52,507 nt of DNA from an uncultured Lachnospiraceae bacterium (GTDB taxonomy: Bacteria; Bacillota; Clostridia; Lachnospirales; Lachnospiraceae). The stretch spans positions 1 through 52,507 of the forward strand of contig CAJUQB010000026.1 in assembly GCA_910588285.1 (NCBI GenBank). The letters are read 5' to 3'. Shown piece by piece: positions 33,062 to 41,459 of this stretch. Each line of letters opens with the position of its first letter. The first letter of the stretch is position 1. The notes beneath the pieces were generated by a model. It worked only from the letters and a program-made list of their open reading frames with translations, ran no database searches and was not told where the DNA came from. Both the position numbers and the translations under genes were made by a program.

Positions 33062-33375
33062 ATGAGCTGCCCGGCAAATGGGGCGTTTGCAAATGGTGGA
33101 TGGCAAATGGCACAAATTGTATTCCTCTTATGCTCCGGTTCCGAATCTAAGAGCCCCTAAATGTTCTTAGGAGGGGGAATGGATCCGGACGCAACCGCCC
33201 TCTATGCGCCCTCCATGGCGCAGATCGGGCTTTCGGCGGCATCCGTGCCGCCAAATTGCTGAACTTAGGAAGAACATCAAGGGGCTCTAAGATTCTTCAC
33301 AGTCGCAAATCGGGATACAATTTGTGCCATTTGCCAATCTCAGTTTTGGAACGCCCCTTTTGCCGGGCAACTCAT
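33062..33375. repeat. Palindromic element B, long copy
   Basis: A 314-bp non-coding element. The outer arms are ATGAGCTGCCCGGCAAATGG (33062 onward) and its near complement ending GCCGGGCAACTCAT at 33375. Further pairing continues inward (GGCAAATGGCACAAATTGTA with its complement). An inner inverted repeat of 26 bases lies at 33143-33168 and 33270-33295 (GAATCTAAGAGCCCCT start). A GGCGGC/GCCGCC hairpin lies near 33230-33252. A shorter relative is at 41460-41536. It lies in the predicted leader of the minus-strand ABC operon. Confidence 0.85.
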
Positions 33376-33386
33376 CTTATGAGGTT

Positions 33387-33415
33387 AGTATACCGCATAA
33401 GAATGACAGGGCCGT
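33387..33415 (-). promoter_or_regulatory. Probable activator-dependent promoter of the ABC ATPase/permease operon
   Basis: On the minus strand TATACT (33392-33387) is a fair -10, but the region 17 bases upstream (ACGGCC) is unlike a -35. The BceR-type box lies about 9 bases further upstream, the usual position for an activator. Confidence 0.5.
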
Positions 33416-33424
33416 GACTTTTTG

Positions 33425-33440
33425 GTGACAGATTTGTCAC
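33425..33440. promoter_or_regulatory. BceR-type operator upstream of the second ABC operon
   Basis: GTGACA-GATT-TGTCAC, a perfect inverted repeat with four-base spacing, again of TNACA-N4-TGTNA form. It could be bound by the response regulator encoded at 36376-37044. Confidence 0.65.
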
Positions 33441-33460
33441 TTTTCGGTTGGATTTTTGAC

Positions 33461-33489
33461 TTGACATTTGTACGAAATCGTACTATAAT
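33461..33489 (+). promoter_or_regulatory. Consensus promoter of the marR-MATE genes
   Basis: TTGACA at 33461-33466 and TATAAT at 33484-33489, separated by 17 bases. Both hexamers are perfect. Confidence 0.92.
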
Positions 33490-33510
33490 GCAAAAAGTAC
33501 GATTTCGTAC
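33470..33510 (+). promoter_or_regulatory. Double palindromic operator of the MarR regulator
   Basis: GTACGAAATCGTAC fills the promoter spacer (33470-33483) and GTACGATTTCGTAC follows the -10 (33497-33510). Each is a GTACGA-N2-TCGTAC palindrome and the two together form a larger inverted repeat around the -10. Binding here would block the promoter, so autorepression by the downstream MarR protein is likely. Confidence 0.85.
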
Positions 33511-33523
33511 AAAGGAGGCTGTT

Positions 33524-33955
33524 ATGGAATACTATGTGAATGAGCAAATGAAGCACCTGAACCTGCTGACGTCAGAGCTGGACAAGGCTTATCATGAAGC
33601 TGCGCTTAAGCTGGGGCTGTCTGACAGCGTGATGCTGATCCTGTATACCCTCTGCTGGTGCGAGGGGGAATGCCTGCTGGGCGATCTTACCTCCAGTGCC
33701 AGCAAGCAGACCATCAATTCCGCATTGCGCAAGCTGGAGGCGGATGGGATTGTCCGTCTGGAGACCTTTCGGGGGAGGAAGAAGAAGGTACGTCTTACGG
33801 ACAAGGGGGAGCAGTATGTGAAGGACACGGTCTATCCCATTGTCCGCATTGAAAACGAGATTTCTGACAGCTGGTCCGAGGAGGAGAAGAATACATATAT
33901 AGAATTGACAAGGCGCTATCTGGAGGCCTTTCGGGAAAAATTAAAGGAGGTGTGA
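33524..33955 (+). CDS. MarR-family transcriptional regulator
   Basis: 143 residues with a winged-helix core (LGDLTSSASKQTINSALRKLEADGIVRLETFRGRKKKVRLTDKGEQYV) between N- and C-terminal dimerisation helices. AAAGGAGG precedes the ATG at 33524. The frame is open further upstream but crosses the promoter. It probably represses itself and the MATE transporter gene 7 bases downstream in response to a drug-like ligand. Confidence 0.9.
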   Translation: MEYYVNEQMKHLNLLTSELDKAYHEAALKLGLSDSVMLILYTLCWCEGECLLGDLTSSASKQTINSALRKLEADGIVRLETFRGRKKKVRLTDKGEQYVKDTVYPIVRIENEISDSWSEEEKNTYIELTRRYLEAFREKLKEV

Positions 33956-33962
33956 GAAAGTG

Positions 33963-35290
33963 ATGGGGATTCAGCTTTCCGATCATTTTAATTATAAAAA
34001 GCTGCTGCGGTTTTCTGTTCCGTCCATAGTTATGCTGGTATTTACCTCTGTCTATGGAGTGGTGGACGGTTTTTTGTTTCCAATTTTGTGGGGAAAACAC
34101 CCTTTACGGCAGTTAATTTTATTATGCCCTTTTTGATGGTGCTTGGCTCTGTCGGTTTTATGTTCGGCACAGGGGGCGGAGCGCTCATCGCTAAGACGAT
34201 GGGAGAGGGGAAGACAGACCGGGCCAGGAACCTGTTTTCCCTGATTGTTTATACATCGGTGGTTTGCGGGATTGTGCTGGCCGTTTTGGGGCTTGTCCTG
34301 CTGCGGCCAGTTGCTGCTGCCCTTGGGGCGACGGGGCAGCTGCTTGAGGACAGCGTAACTTATGGACGTGTTATTCTGCTGGCGGTTCCGGCCTATGTCC
34401 TTCAATATGAATTCCAATGCCTGTTTGCCACAGCGGAAAAACCTTCCCTTGGGCTCTATGTGACAATTGCGGCAGGCCTGACCAATATTGTCCTGGACGC
34501 ATTGTTTGTGGCTGTGTTTTCCTTAGGGCTGCCGGGAGCAGCAGGTGCGACAGCCCTAAGCCAGTGTGTTGGCGGGATACTGCCCCTGATTTATTTTGCA
34601 CGTCCCAACAGCAGCCGCTTAAGGCTTGGCAGGACGGTCTTTGACAGGAGGGTCCTGGGAAGGGCCTGCGTCAATGGATCCTCGGAATTGATGAGCAACA
34701 TTTCCATGTCTGTTGTAAGCATGCTCTACAATGTGCAGCTTTTGAAATATGCCGGGGAGGACGGTGTTGCCGCATATGGTGTGCTGATGTATGTCAGCCT
34801 TGTATTTCAGGCGGTGTTTATCGGGTATTCCGTGGGAACCGCTCCAGTGGTCAGCTATCATTATGGAGCGGGAGGCACAGAGGAGCTGAAGGGGCTACGA
34901 AGAAAGAGTATGGTTCTGATCGGTGCATTTGCAGTGGTTATGTTTGCGGCTGCATTTTTGCTGGGGACGCCGCTGGCATTGATTTTTGTGGGATACGACC
35001 AGGGGCTGCTTGGCCTGACGGAGCATGCCTTTTCCATTTTTTCCTTTTCCTTCCTGTTCTCAGGCTTTGCGATATTTGGATCATCCTTTTTCACGGCGCT
35101 GAATGACGGGCTGACCTCTGCGGCAATCTCATTCTTGCGAACCCTGGTATTCCAGATTGCCGCAGTGCTCATTCTTCCGGTCTTTTTGGAGGTGGATGGG
35201 ATATGGGTATCCACAGTGGCTGCGGAGGTGATGGCAGTTCTTGTGACGCTGCTGTTTTTGAGGGGGAAGCAGAAGCGGTATCAGTATTGA
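33963..35290 (+). pseudogene. MATE-family efflux transporter, frameshifted
   Basis: From the ATG at 33963 (AAAGGAGGTG upstream) the text is normal for a MATE protein (LSDHFNYKKLLRFSVPSIVM, SVYGVVDGFF) up to a run of six T at 34070-34075. The frame then breaks and stops after 57 codons. One extra T would restore VSNFVGKTPFTAVNFIMPFL, continuing to 35290 as a transporter of about 442 residues with 12 spans. The gene is therefore either inactivated by a homopolymer slip, phase-variable, or miscalled in the assembly. An internal start at 34088 would lack the first span. Confidence 0.85.
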
Positions 35291-35305
35291 GAAGAGCAGT
35301 ATTTC

Positions 35306-36379
35306 TCACACCACCACATCCCGATAAAACCGCACAACAAACCGCGCCCCGCCCCCGGGCCGGTTCTCCACCTTCACAGAGGCATTCTCCCGGAAGAGGA
35401 TCATGCGGCACAGGGCCAGGCCGATGCCAATGCTTTTGGAGGAGGCGTTCTGGCCTTTGTAGAATCGCTCAAAAAGGTGCGGCAGGTCCTCAGGGGCAAA
35501 GCCGGGCCCCGTGTCCTCAATGAGAAGCTGAGAGTAGATGGCATTTTGGGAAATGCGGACAGAGATTGCACCATTGGGAGGCGTGTGCTCCGTGCAGTTT
35601 TTTAAAATGTTTCCAATGGCTTCTACCGTCCAGGCCAGGTCGCCCCGGAAGGTCTCCAGGCCGGTGTCTGCCTCCACGGAAAATGTTTGCTCATGGAGGT
35701 CCATGGGAATGGCCAGGGGGGCGGCGGCTTCCTGTACCAGCTGTGCCAGGGGATGCTCCTGGAGCTGGAAGCTGACGATCTCGGCATCCAGCCGGGACAT
35801 CTTGAGCAGTGCTTCAATGAGCCAGTCAATACGCTCGGTCAGCAGTATCAGCTGCCGCAGCAGGCTGCGCCGCTCCTCCGGGGCCAGGGACTGGCTGTTC
35901 AGCCGGGAGATCAGCAGGTGTATGGAGGTCAGAGGCGTGCGGATCTGATGGGAAATGTCAGCCATGGAGTCAGCCAGCTGCTGCTTGTCAGCCATGAGCT
36001 GGCTGCTCTGCTCCTGGATGCGCAGGAACAGCTTCTGAATCTCATTCTGCAGGATGGACAGCTCCCCCTCCCTGTAATCTTCAAATTCCAGAGCGCAGCC
36101 GCTGTGAAGCATCCGGTCAATACTGCCGCAGAGCTTCCAGAGGTATCGGTAACGGCGGTAGGTAGTCAGAAAATGCAAAACCGTGAAGGCCAGGCACACA
36201 AAGAGAAGGAAGCAGATCAGCAGGAGCCGGTAAATGGCAGCTTCTGTCCCGGGCAGAGGAAGCAGGCAGACAAGAAACGAGCCTGCGGCAGCAAGGATTG
36301 CCCCAGTGGCAAGATAGAGAAAAATACTGTTCCGAATCTCAGGGTTGCGAAAAAAATGCATCTCATGTCCTCCTGTCAA
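35306..36379 (-). CDS. Sensor histidine kinase, intramembrane-sensing type
   Basis: 357 residues. Two spans separated by about ten residues (IFLYLATGAILAAAGSFLV ... LLLICFLLFVCLAFTVLHFL) leave almost no extracellular part. The H-box is DISHQIRTPLTSIH, the N-box IGNILKNCTEHT, with DTGPGFAPEDLPHLFERFY and SIGIGLAL as G-boxes. The gene overlaps the response regulator stop by four bases. It probably senses through the ABC permease encoded at 29581-33038. Confidence 0.92.
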   Translation of the reverse strand: MTGGHEMHFFRNPEIRNSIFLYLATGAILAAAGSFLVCLLPLPGTEAAIYRLLLICFLLFVCLAFTVLHFLTTYRRYRYLWKLCGSIDRMLHSGCALEFEDYREGELSILQNEIQKLFLRIQEQSSQLMADKQQLADSMADISHQIRTPLTSIHLLISRLNSQSLAPEERRSLLRQLILLTERIDWLIEALLKMSRLDAEIVSFQLQEHPLAQLVQEAAAPLAIPMDLHEQTFSVEADTGLETFRGDLAWTVEAIGNILKNCTEHTPPNGAISVRISQNAIYSQLLIEDTGPGFAPEDLPHLFERFYKGQNASSKSIGIGLALCRMILFRENASVKVENRPGGGARFVVRFYRDVVV

Positions 36380-37044
36380 TCCATCCGGTATCCCAGCCCC
36401 CGCACGGTCTTAATGAAACGCGGGCTGGCTGGATCATCCTCGATTTTCTCACGGATCCGTTTGATGTAAACGGTGAGGGTATTATCATTGACAAATTCCC
36501 CGGCCACGTCCCAGATCTCCTCCAGCAGCTGGTTTCTGGACAAAATATGCCCCCGGTTATTGAAAAAATATAAGAGCAGACGATATTCCAGGGCGGACAG
36601 AATCACCTCCTGGCTGCCCTTGGTGACAAGTCCCCGGCCAGTGTCAATGCAGAGCTCCTGACAGGTCAGCATGGGAGAGGAGCCGCCGCACCGGCGCAGC
36701 ACGCTGCGGATGCGGGAGACCAGCTCCCTGGGACGGAAGGGCTTTGTGATGTAATCATCAGCCCCCAGGTCAAGGCCGGTGACTACGGAAAATTCATCGT
36801 CAGAGGCAGTGAGGAAGATCACCGGGACCTGGCTGCAGCTCTTGATGGCCGTACACACCCCAAAGCCATTGCCGTCCTTTAGGGAGACATCCAGAAGCAC
36901 CAGATCGTAGTTCTTGTGGTCAATCTGCATAAGGGCCTCCTTCTGGCCGCTGGCAGTGTCCACAGAGAACTGTTCCGTTTTCAAAAAGCTTGTCAAATGG
37001 TTCAGGATGTCGGGATCATCCTCCACCAGCAAAATTTGATTCAT
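36376..37044 (-). CDS. OmpR-family response regulator
   Basis: 222 residues. Receiver motifs are ILLVEDDP, LVLLDVSLKDGNG (phospho-aspartate), FLTASDDE and DDYITKPF; the winged-helix domain is EVILSALEYRLLLYFFNNRGHILSRNQLLEEIWD ... VYIKRIREKIEDDPASPRFI. AGGAGG lies 7 bases before the ATG. The likely target is the GTGACA-N4-TGTCAC box before the ABC ATPase gene (inference). It stands 94 bases after the PucR-like gene. Confidence 0.93.
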   Translation of the reverse strand: MNQILLVEDDPDILNHLTSFLKTEQFSVDTASGQKEALMQIDHKNYDLVLLDVSLKDGNGFGVCTAIKSCSQVPVIFLTASDDEFSVVTGLDLGADDYITKPFRPRELVSRIRSVLRRCGGSSPMLTCQELCIDTGRGLVTKGSQEVILSALEYRLLLYFFNNRGHILSRNQLLEEIWDVAGEFVNDNTLTVYIKRIREKIEDDPASPRFIKTVRGLGYRMD

Positions 37045-37138
37045 GTCGATCCTCCTGATATCGCAGGCATCCGGCCAGTGAAGGCTTCTGGCATCCGGCC
37101 GCGGCAGATTTGTGTCAATTCGTGTCAGAAGAGCAGCT

Positions 37139-38722
37139 CTAGGGACGTTCCATGAAGGAATCTATTCCGCCCGGGTTGTCCTGCGGCAGCATTTTCAGGT
37201 AACGCATCAGCTTATAGGAAAGCCCCATGGACATGATCTCGTCCCCGTCCTCCAGGGAGCAGCCTGTCAGGGCCTTGATCTTGTTCATGCGGTACAGCAG
37301 CGTATTCTTATGGATGTGCAGGTTCTCCGCGATCTTGGCCGGGTTGCCGGGCGTCTGGAGGAAGCAGTGCATGGTCTCTAAGAGCTCGGAATGGCGGTCC
37401 TGGTCGTGGTACAGAAGCTTCATCATAGCAGGATGAATGAAGAAGAGCAGATCCTCGGATTGCTGGCAGATCTCTATAATATGATAAAAATAAGCGTCGG
37501 AATAGTAGTGGATGGGGCCCGCCTCCCCCAGGCGGCGTCCGATTTCCGCAGCCTTCTTGGCCTGGAGGTAGAACCGGCGTGCCGTCCTTAGGTTGGTGAA
37601 GAAATTGCTCATGCCTGCATTCAGGTGGTTGGTCTTCAAGTAATTCTCCAGCGTGTTCAGCTCATAGCCGGACAGGCCGCTCTCTCTGGAACGGGAGAAC
37701 AGCAGCACCAGGGTATTTTCATAAATGGCATACAGGGAGCCCACCAGAATATTGTTCAGCTCCCGCACAATAACCTCAAGCTTGGAGTTGGTGTCCCGGT
37801 AACTTAAGGAGGAAATGGTCATAATGTACAGGTCCTCCTTAAGGTCAAATCCCAGTGTGTGGAGCCGGTCCCGGACATTGGGATAATTCAGCTCCGGATT
37901 GTCCAGAAGATCGGCCAGGAAATAGGAAAACATGACATCTTTGTTCTGGTTGAAGAAGCTGTTCTTCTGTAGCTCCATGGAAATAAATCTTGTGAGCCTT
38001 GTCAGCAGCATGGAGTCAATGTCGGAAAAGGGCTTCTGGGACTCGTACAGCATGACCTTGCCCACCTCAATGCCGTGGATTTTAATGGGGGCGATGAGCA
38101 TTCCGGTATTTACCAGGGCATTCTGGAAATAGTAGGGCGTATCGGAATTGCGGACCTTTTCATCCAGATTGGCCTCCCGAATGGTGCGGATTCCGGCCTC
38201 CTGAATATAGCCGGCATTGTTTTCCTCCTCCATCACCGTATTGTTGGGGGAGAAAGCGGAGGATATGGCCAGATATTTGAAGCTGGAGTCGATGACGAAA
38301 ATGGGATTGCCCAGCACCTCATAGGCAGTATCCACCAGATACTGCAGCCCCTGGTCTGTGAAGAAGGCGTTGGCAAACAGATGCAGTCCGGCATTGGCCT
38401 TCTGCATCCGGTGGATCAGCTGCTGGATTCGGTTGAACAGCGGCTCGATGGGCTCATTGCTGTCATAATGCAGGATATTTAAATGGGTGTTCTCGTATTT
38501 CTTCTTGGAGAAGCTGCGGCCATAGCATAAAAACTGCAGCGTATTGGGATAATCCGGAGGGGGGAGCTGGGAAGCAGGGCAAAAATAAAGGATATTGGCC
38601 TCCAGCTGTGTTGTGTCCGGAATATAAAAGTGTATCATGTAGATATCTGCAGAAAAGTCCTTTTTTCCATGCAGGGTCAGGGAATATTCCTCCAGGGTAT
38701 CAATTAATTCGTGTATTTCCAT
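37139..38722 (-). CDS. PucR/CdaR-type transcriptional regulator
   Basis: 527 residues from the ATG at 38722 (GGAGCGC upstream). An N-terminal ligand-binding part (residues about 1-110) precedes a GAF-like segment (NPIFVIDSSFKYLAISSAF ... IEVGKVMLYESQKPFSDID), a middle regulatory region, and a C-terminal helix-turn-helix of the PucR/CdaR kind (NPAKIAENLHIHKNTLLYRMNKI). It is divergent from butyrate kinase with 162 bases between, so control of that gene is plausible. It is a paralogue of the regulator at 43530-45068. Confidence 0.85.
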   Translation of the reverse strand: MEIHELIDTLEEYSLTLHGKKDFSADIYMIHFYIPDTTQLEANILYFCPASQLPPPDYPNTLQFLCYGRSFSKKKYENTHLNILHYDSNEPIEPLFNRIQQLIHRMQKANAGLHLFANAFFTDQGLQYLVDTAYEVLGNPIFVIDSSFKYLAISSAFSPNNTVMEEENNAGYIQEAGIRTIREANLDEKVRNSDTPYYFQNALVNTGMLIAPIKIHGIEVGKVMLYESQKPFSDIDSMLLTRLTRFISMELQKNSFFNQNKDVMFSYFLADLLDNPELNYPNVRDRLHTLGFDLKEDLYIMTISSLSYRDTNSKLEVIVRELNNILVGSLYAIYENTLVLLFSRSRESGLSGYELNTLENYLKTNHLNAGMSNFFTNLRTARRFYLQAKKAAEIGRRLGEAGPIHYYSDAYFYHIIEICQQSEDLLFFIHPAMMKLLYHDQDRHSELLETMHCFLQTPGNPAKIAENLHIHKNTLLYRMNKIKALTGCSLEDGDEIMSMGLSYKLMRYLKMLPQDNPGGIDSFMERP

Positions 38723-38802
38723 GGCTTTAGCGCTCCTTCTAACCGGTTGTGCCATTTCACAAAAGCCGGTGAAAAAAGAGAAATACTTTTGTATTCTCAG
38801 AC

Positions 38803-38823
38803 AATGAAACATTTTCTTTCATT
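38803..38823. promoter_or_regulatory. Palindrome at the regulator/butyrate kinase control region
   Basis: AATGAAA-CATTTTC-TTTCATT has perfect seven-base arms and covers the start region of the minus-strand promoter. It is a candidate operator for the PucR-like protein. Confidence 0.45.
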
Positions 38824-38849
38824 ATATACAATTAAAAGAAAGCTGACAA
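38821..38849 (-). promoter_or_regulatory. Promoter of the PucR/CdaR-type gene
   Basis: On the minus strand TTGTCA (38849-38844) and TATAAT (38826-38821) are spaced by 17 bases. Confidence 0.78.
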
Positions 38850-38884
38850 CTATATTTTTGTAAATGTAAAGGAGCGGGAATCAA

Positions 38885-39976
38885 ATGAAAATTTTTGCGA
38901 TCAACCCAGGTTCTACTTCCACCAAGATTGCCTTGATTGACGGTGACAGCACGCTGTTTTCCAAGAATGTGGCTCATGATGCCAACAAGCTGGCGGAGTT
39001 CGACGGTATATCCGCCCAGCTGCCCTACCGGAAGGAGACAATCCTGAACCTGCTGGCTGAGGATCATGTGACGCTGGATGATGTAGACGCCTTTGTGGGA
39101 CGGGGCGGCGGACTTCTGTCCATGGAGGGCGGCGTGTATGAGGTGGATGAGCTTCTCCTGGACCATGCCACAAGAGGCGCCAACGGTGTACAGCATCCGG
39201 CACAGTTAGGCCCCCAGCTGGCCAATGAGTTTGCACGGCAGTATCAGAAGCCGGCCTTTGTAGTCAATCCTCCGGATGTGGATGAGATGCAGGAGATTGC
39301 CAGAATGACCGGTCTGGAGGGCGTATATCGTACCATGCATCTGCATTCCCTGAACCTGAAGGAGACTGCAATCCGTCATGCCCAGGGCATGGGCAAAAAG
39401 TATGAAGAATGTAACTTTATCGTGTGCCATATCGGCGGCGGTATATCTGTATCTGCCCATAGACAGGGGAAGATGGTGGACGGCAATGACATTGTAGGCG
39501 GCGAAGGCCCCATGGCTCCTACCCGCTGCGGCGATATCCCGGCCTCTGCCCTGATCAAATACTGTGCGGGCAAGGATCCCAAGGAGGCAAAGGCTATCTG
39601 CACCAGAACCGGCGGCCTGGTAAGCTGGTTGGGAACCTCCGATGCCCTTGAGGTGACCAAGCGCGCGGCAGAGGGCGACAAGAAGGCCGAGATGGTATGG
39701 AACACGATGATCTATCAGATCACCAAATACATCGGAGCTATGGCAGCAGTGCTTCACGGACAGGTGGACGGCATCCTTTTGGGCGGCGGAATGGTTCACA
39801 ACAAGCAGCTGGTGGAGGCCATCAAAGAGGCCTGCGGCTTCATTGCCGAAGTGTCCGCATATCCGGGAGAATTTGAGATGGAGGCCATGGCCTCCGGCGC
39901 AGCCCGTGTGCTGACCGGTGTGGAACAGGCCAAGAAGTACAGCGGTAAGCCGGCATGGGAGGGCTTCGATTTCTAA
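38885..39976 (+). CDS. buk: Butyrate kinase
   Basis: 363 residues of the acetokinase family: FAINPGSTSTKIALID (phosphate loop), GRGGGLL, NPPDVDEMQEIARMTG, RTMHLHSLNLKETAIRHA, CHIGGGISVSAH and GILLGGGMVHN. It interconverts butyryl phosphate and butyrate, making ATP in fermentation. AAAGGAG precedes the ATG. The usual partner phosphotransbutyrylase gene is not adjacent. The gene is monocistronic, ending at a clear terminator. Confidence 0.95.
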   Translation: MKIFAINPGSTSTKIALIDGDSTLFSKNVAHDANKLAEFDGISAQLPYRKETILNLLAEDHVTLDDVDAFVGRGGGLLSMEGGVYEVDELLLDHATRGANGVQHPAQLGPQLANEFARQYQKPAFVVNPPDVDEMQEIARMTGLEGVYRTMHLHSLNLKETAIRHAQGMGKKYEECNFIVCHIGGGISVSAHRQGKMVDGNDIVGGEGPMAPTRCGDIPASALIKYCAGKDPKEAKAICTRTGGLVSWLGTSDALEVTKRAAEGDKKAEMVWNTMIYQITKYIGAMAAVLHGQVDGILLGGGMVHNKQLVEAIKEACGFIAEVSAYPGEFEMEAMASGAARVLTGVEQAKKYSGKPAWEGFDF

Positions 39977-40038
39977 GAGATTAGAAGGCTACCTGGTGCA
40001 AAGGCAGGCGAAGAGAATAGGTTTGAGATAAGCATTTG

Positions 40039-40073
40039 CGAGGCTGACGGAGGAATCCGAAGGCCTCGTTTTT
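40039..40073 (+). terminator. Terminator after butyrate kinase
   Basis: CGAGGC (40039-40044) pairs with GCCTCG (40063-40068), followed by TTTTT. Confidence 0.8.
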
Positions 40074-40078
40074 GGCTC

Positions 40079-40107
40079 TTGACAATCACAGAGAAAGAAC
40101 TTACACT
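40079..40107 (+). promoter_or_regulatory. Promoter of the membrane-anchored protein gene
   Basis: TTGACA at 40079-40084 and TACACT at 40102-40107 are spaced by 17 bases, directly after the terminator. Confidence 0.65.
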
Positions 40108-40151
40108 AATTATGGGGAGAACTGGATGGAATGAGTGGAAAGTGAGTATCT

Positions 40152-40808
40152 ATGGAGCGAATAAAAACACCCTTTCGGGAGATGACAATCAAGCAGAAGC
40201 TGGAGCACATCTGGGAATACTACAAGCCGGTTATTTTCGGCATAGCAGCAGGGATTGCCCTGATTATTTATATCATTTATAAGGTCCTGTCGCCGGACCC
40301 GGATGCAGCCCTGAATGTGACCCTGGTGAATGCCAATGGCTATGAGGCGGCGGAGGAGAACTGCTTCATCCGCTATCTGAAGGATCAGGGATATGATCTT
40401 ACGGCAGAGACCGCGTATATCAATACCAGCCTGGCCATTGACGGAGAGCGGGGCGGGCAGGCCAGCGCCACCAGTATGCAGGTACTGTCAGCCATGGTGA
40501 TGGTAGGTGAGATTGACCTGCTGGCAGGGGATGCGTACACCCTGCAGCTGATGGGCAGCGGCGGCGGCCTGCTCCCCGTGGATCAGATCTTAAGCAGCCA
40601 GCAGCTGAAGGAGTATGAGGACAGGCTCTATTCCGTGGAGAATCCGGAGACCGGGGAGCAGCTGGTCTGCGGCATCTGGCTGGGAGAGAACAGCCTGCTG
40701 GTGCAGGATGGATATTATTATGATAAGGTGCTGGTGGGCATCCCATATACAGCCGTCCACCAGGAGCTGGCAATCGAGATGCTCACATATCTGCTGGAGC
40801 AGGAATGA
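40152..40808 (+). CDS. Membrane-anchored protein of unknown function
   Basis: 218 residues. A charged cytoplasmic N-terminus (MERIKTPFREMTIKQKLEHI) leads to one membrane span (residues about 27-46, VIFGIAAGIALIIYIIYKVL), then a soluble domain of about 170 residues with FIRYLKDQGYDL, INTSLAID and IDLLAGDAYTLQLM. The soluble part has the look of a periplasmic-binding-like fold without a lipobox; I do not recognise a named family. No strong ribosome site is visible. It is followed by a second small membrane protein gene. Confidence 0.75.
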   Translation: MERIKTPFREMTIKQKLEHIWEYYKPVIFGIAAGIALIIYIIYKVLSPDPDAALNVTLVNANGYEAAEENCFIRYLKDQGYDLTAETAYINTSLAIDGERGGQASATSMQVLSAMVMVGEIDLLAGDAYTLQLMGSGGGLLPVDQILSSQQLKEYEDRLYSVENPETGEQLVCGIWLGENSLLVQDGYYYDKVLVGIPYTAVHQELAIEMLTYLLEQE

Positions 40809-40903
40809 CAACAATTGAGAGGATCGCATATCTGCTGGAGCAGGAATGAGGGCAAATGGGAGGATTGCATATCTGCCGGAGCCGGAGTGCGGCGGAGGTG
40901 GAA
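40786..40903 (+). repeat. 41-bp tandem repeats derived from the gene end
   Basis: CATATCTGCTGGAGCAGGAATGA occurs at the end of the preceding gene (40786) and again at 40827 and, with changes, at 40868. The period is 41 bases. Only the first copy is coding (residues TYLLEQE and stop). Confidence 0.85.
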
Positions 40904-40936
40904 TCAATATAATACAAGGAAAGGAAGGAAAGCATT

Positions 40937-41404
40937 GTGAATGAGAAACCGTTGGAGTGGATATCAGTATATGGGGAGAGCATGGGGCACAAGGTAGGAC
41001 GAATCTGCGCATTGGCTGCAGCCGTGGTGGTGTTTGTGTTCAGCTTCCTGACCCTGCAGCTGGTGATGTTCATCGCTGCAGTAGCCTTTGGCGTTCTGTT
41101 TGCATGGTTGCAGATGCATGCCTTTACGGAGTACGAATTCTGCTATTTCAGTGATGAGATTGATGTGGCAGCCATCTACAACCGGGCCCGCCGGAAGAAG
41201 AAGATGAGCTTCCGCATGGAGAATATTGAGTACATGGTGAAGAAGGTGGAGCCGCAGCAGGTGACCCGGTATTATGGGGACAAGAACAATATGGGCAGCA
41301 TTTATACCTTAGTGGTGAACCAGGACGGCAAGCGCACGGCCATTGTCATGGAATCGGATCCGGAATTCACCAAGGTGATGGAGATGAAGCGGAAGCTGCG
41401 CTGA
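40937..41404 (+). CDS. Small membrane protein with C-terminal PH-like domain, unknown
   Basis: 155 residues starting at GTG (GGAAGGAAA about 7 bases upstream). Two membrane spans lie at about 23-40 and 42-60, followed by a basic cytoplasmic domain (IYNRARRKKKMSFRMENIEYMVKK). It resembles a small family seen in Lachnospiraceae, perhaps DUF6106, but I am not sure. It is downstream of the membrane-anchored protein and probably co-transcribed. Confidence 0.7.
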   Translation: MNEKPLEWISVYGESMGHKVGRICALAAAVVVFVFSFLTLQLVMFIAAVAFGVLFAWLQMHAFTEYEFCYFSDEIDVAAIYNRARRKKKMSFRMENIEYMVKKVEPQQVTRYYGDKNNMGSIYTLVVNQDGKRTAIVMESDPEFTKVMEMKRKLR

Positions 41405-41459
41405 ACCATGTGACAGATGTCATTACAGCAGATGACAGGACAGCATGTATACTATCTTT

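Noticed and set aside
37045..37138. TTGACA with direct repeats TGACAC upstream of the response regulator at 36376
   Set aside because: No -10 hexamer at a workable distance, and the repeats are direct rather than inverted; not enough to call a promoter or box.
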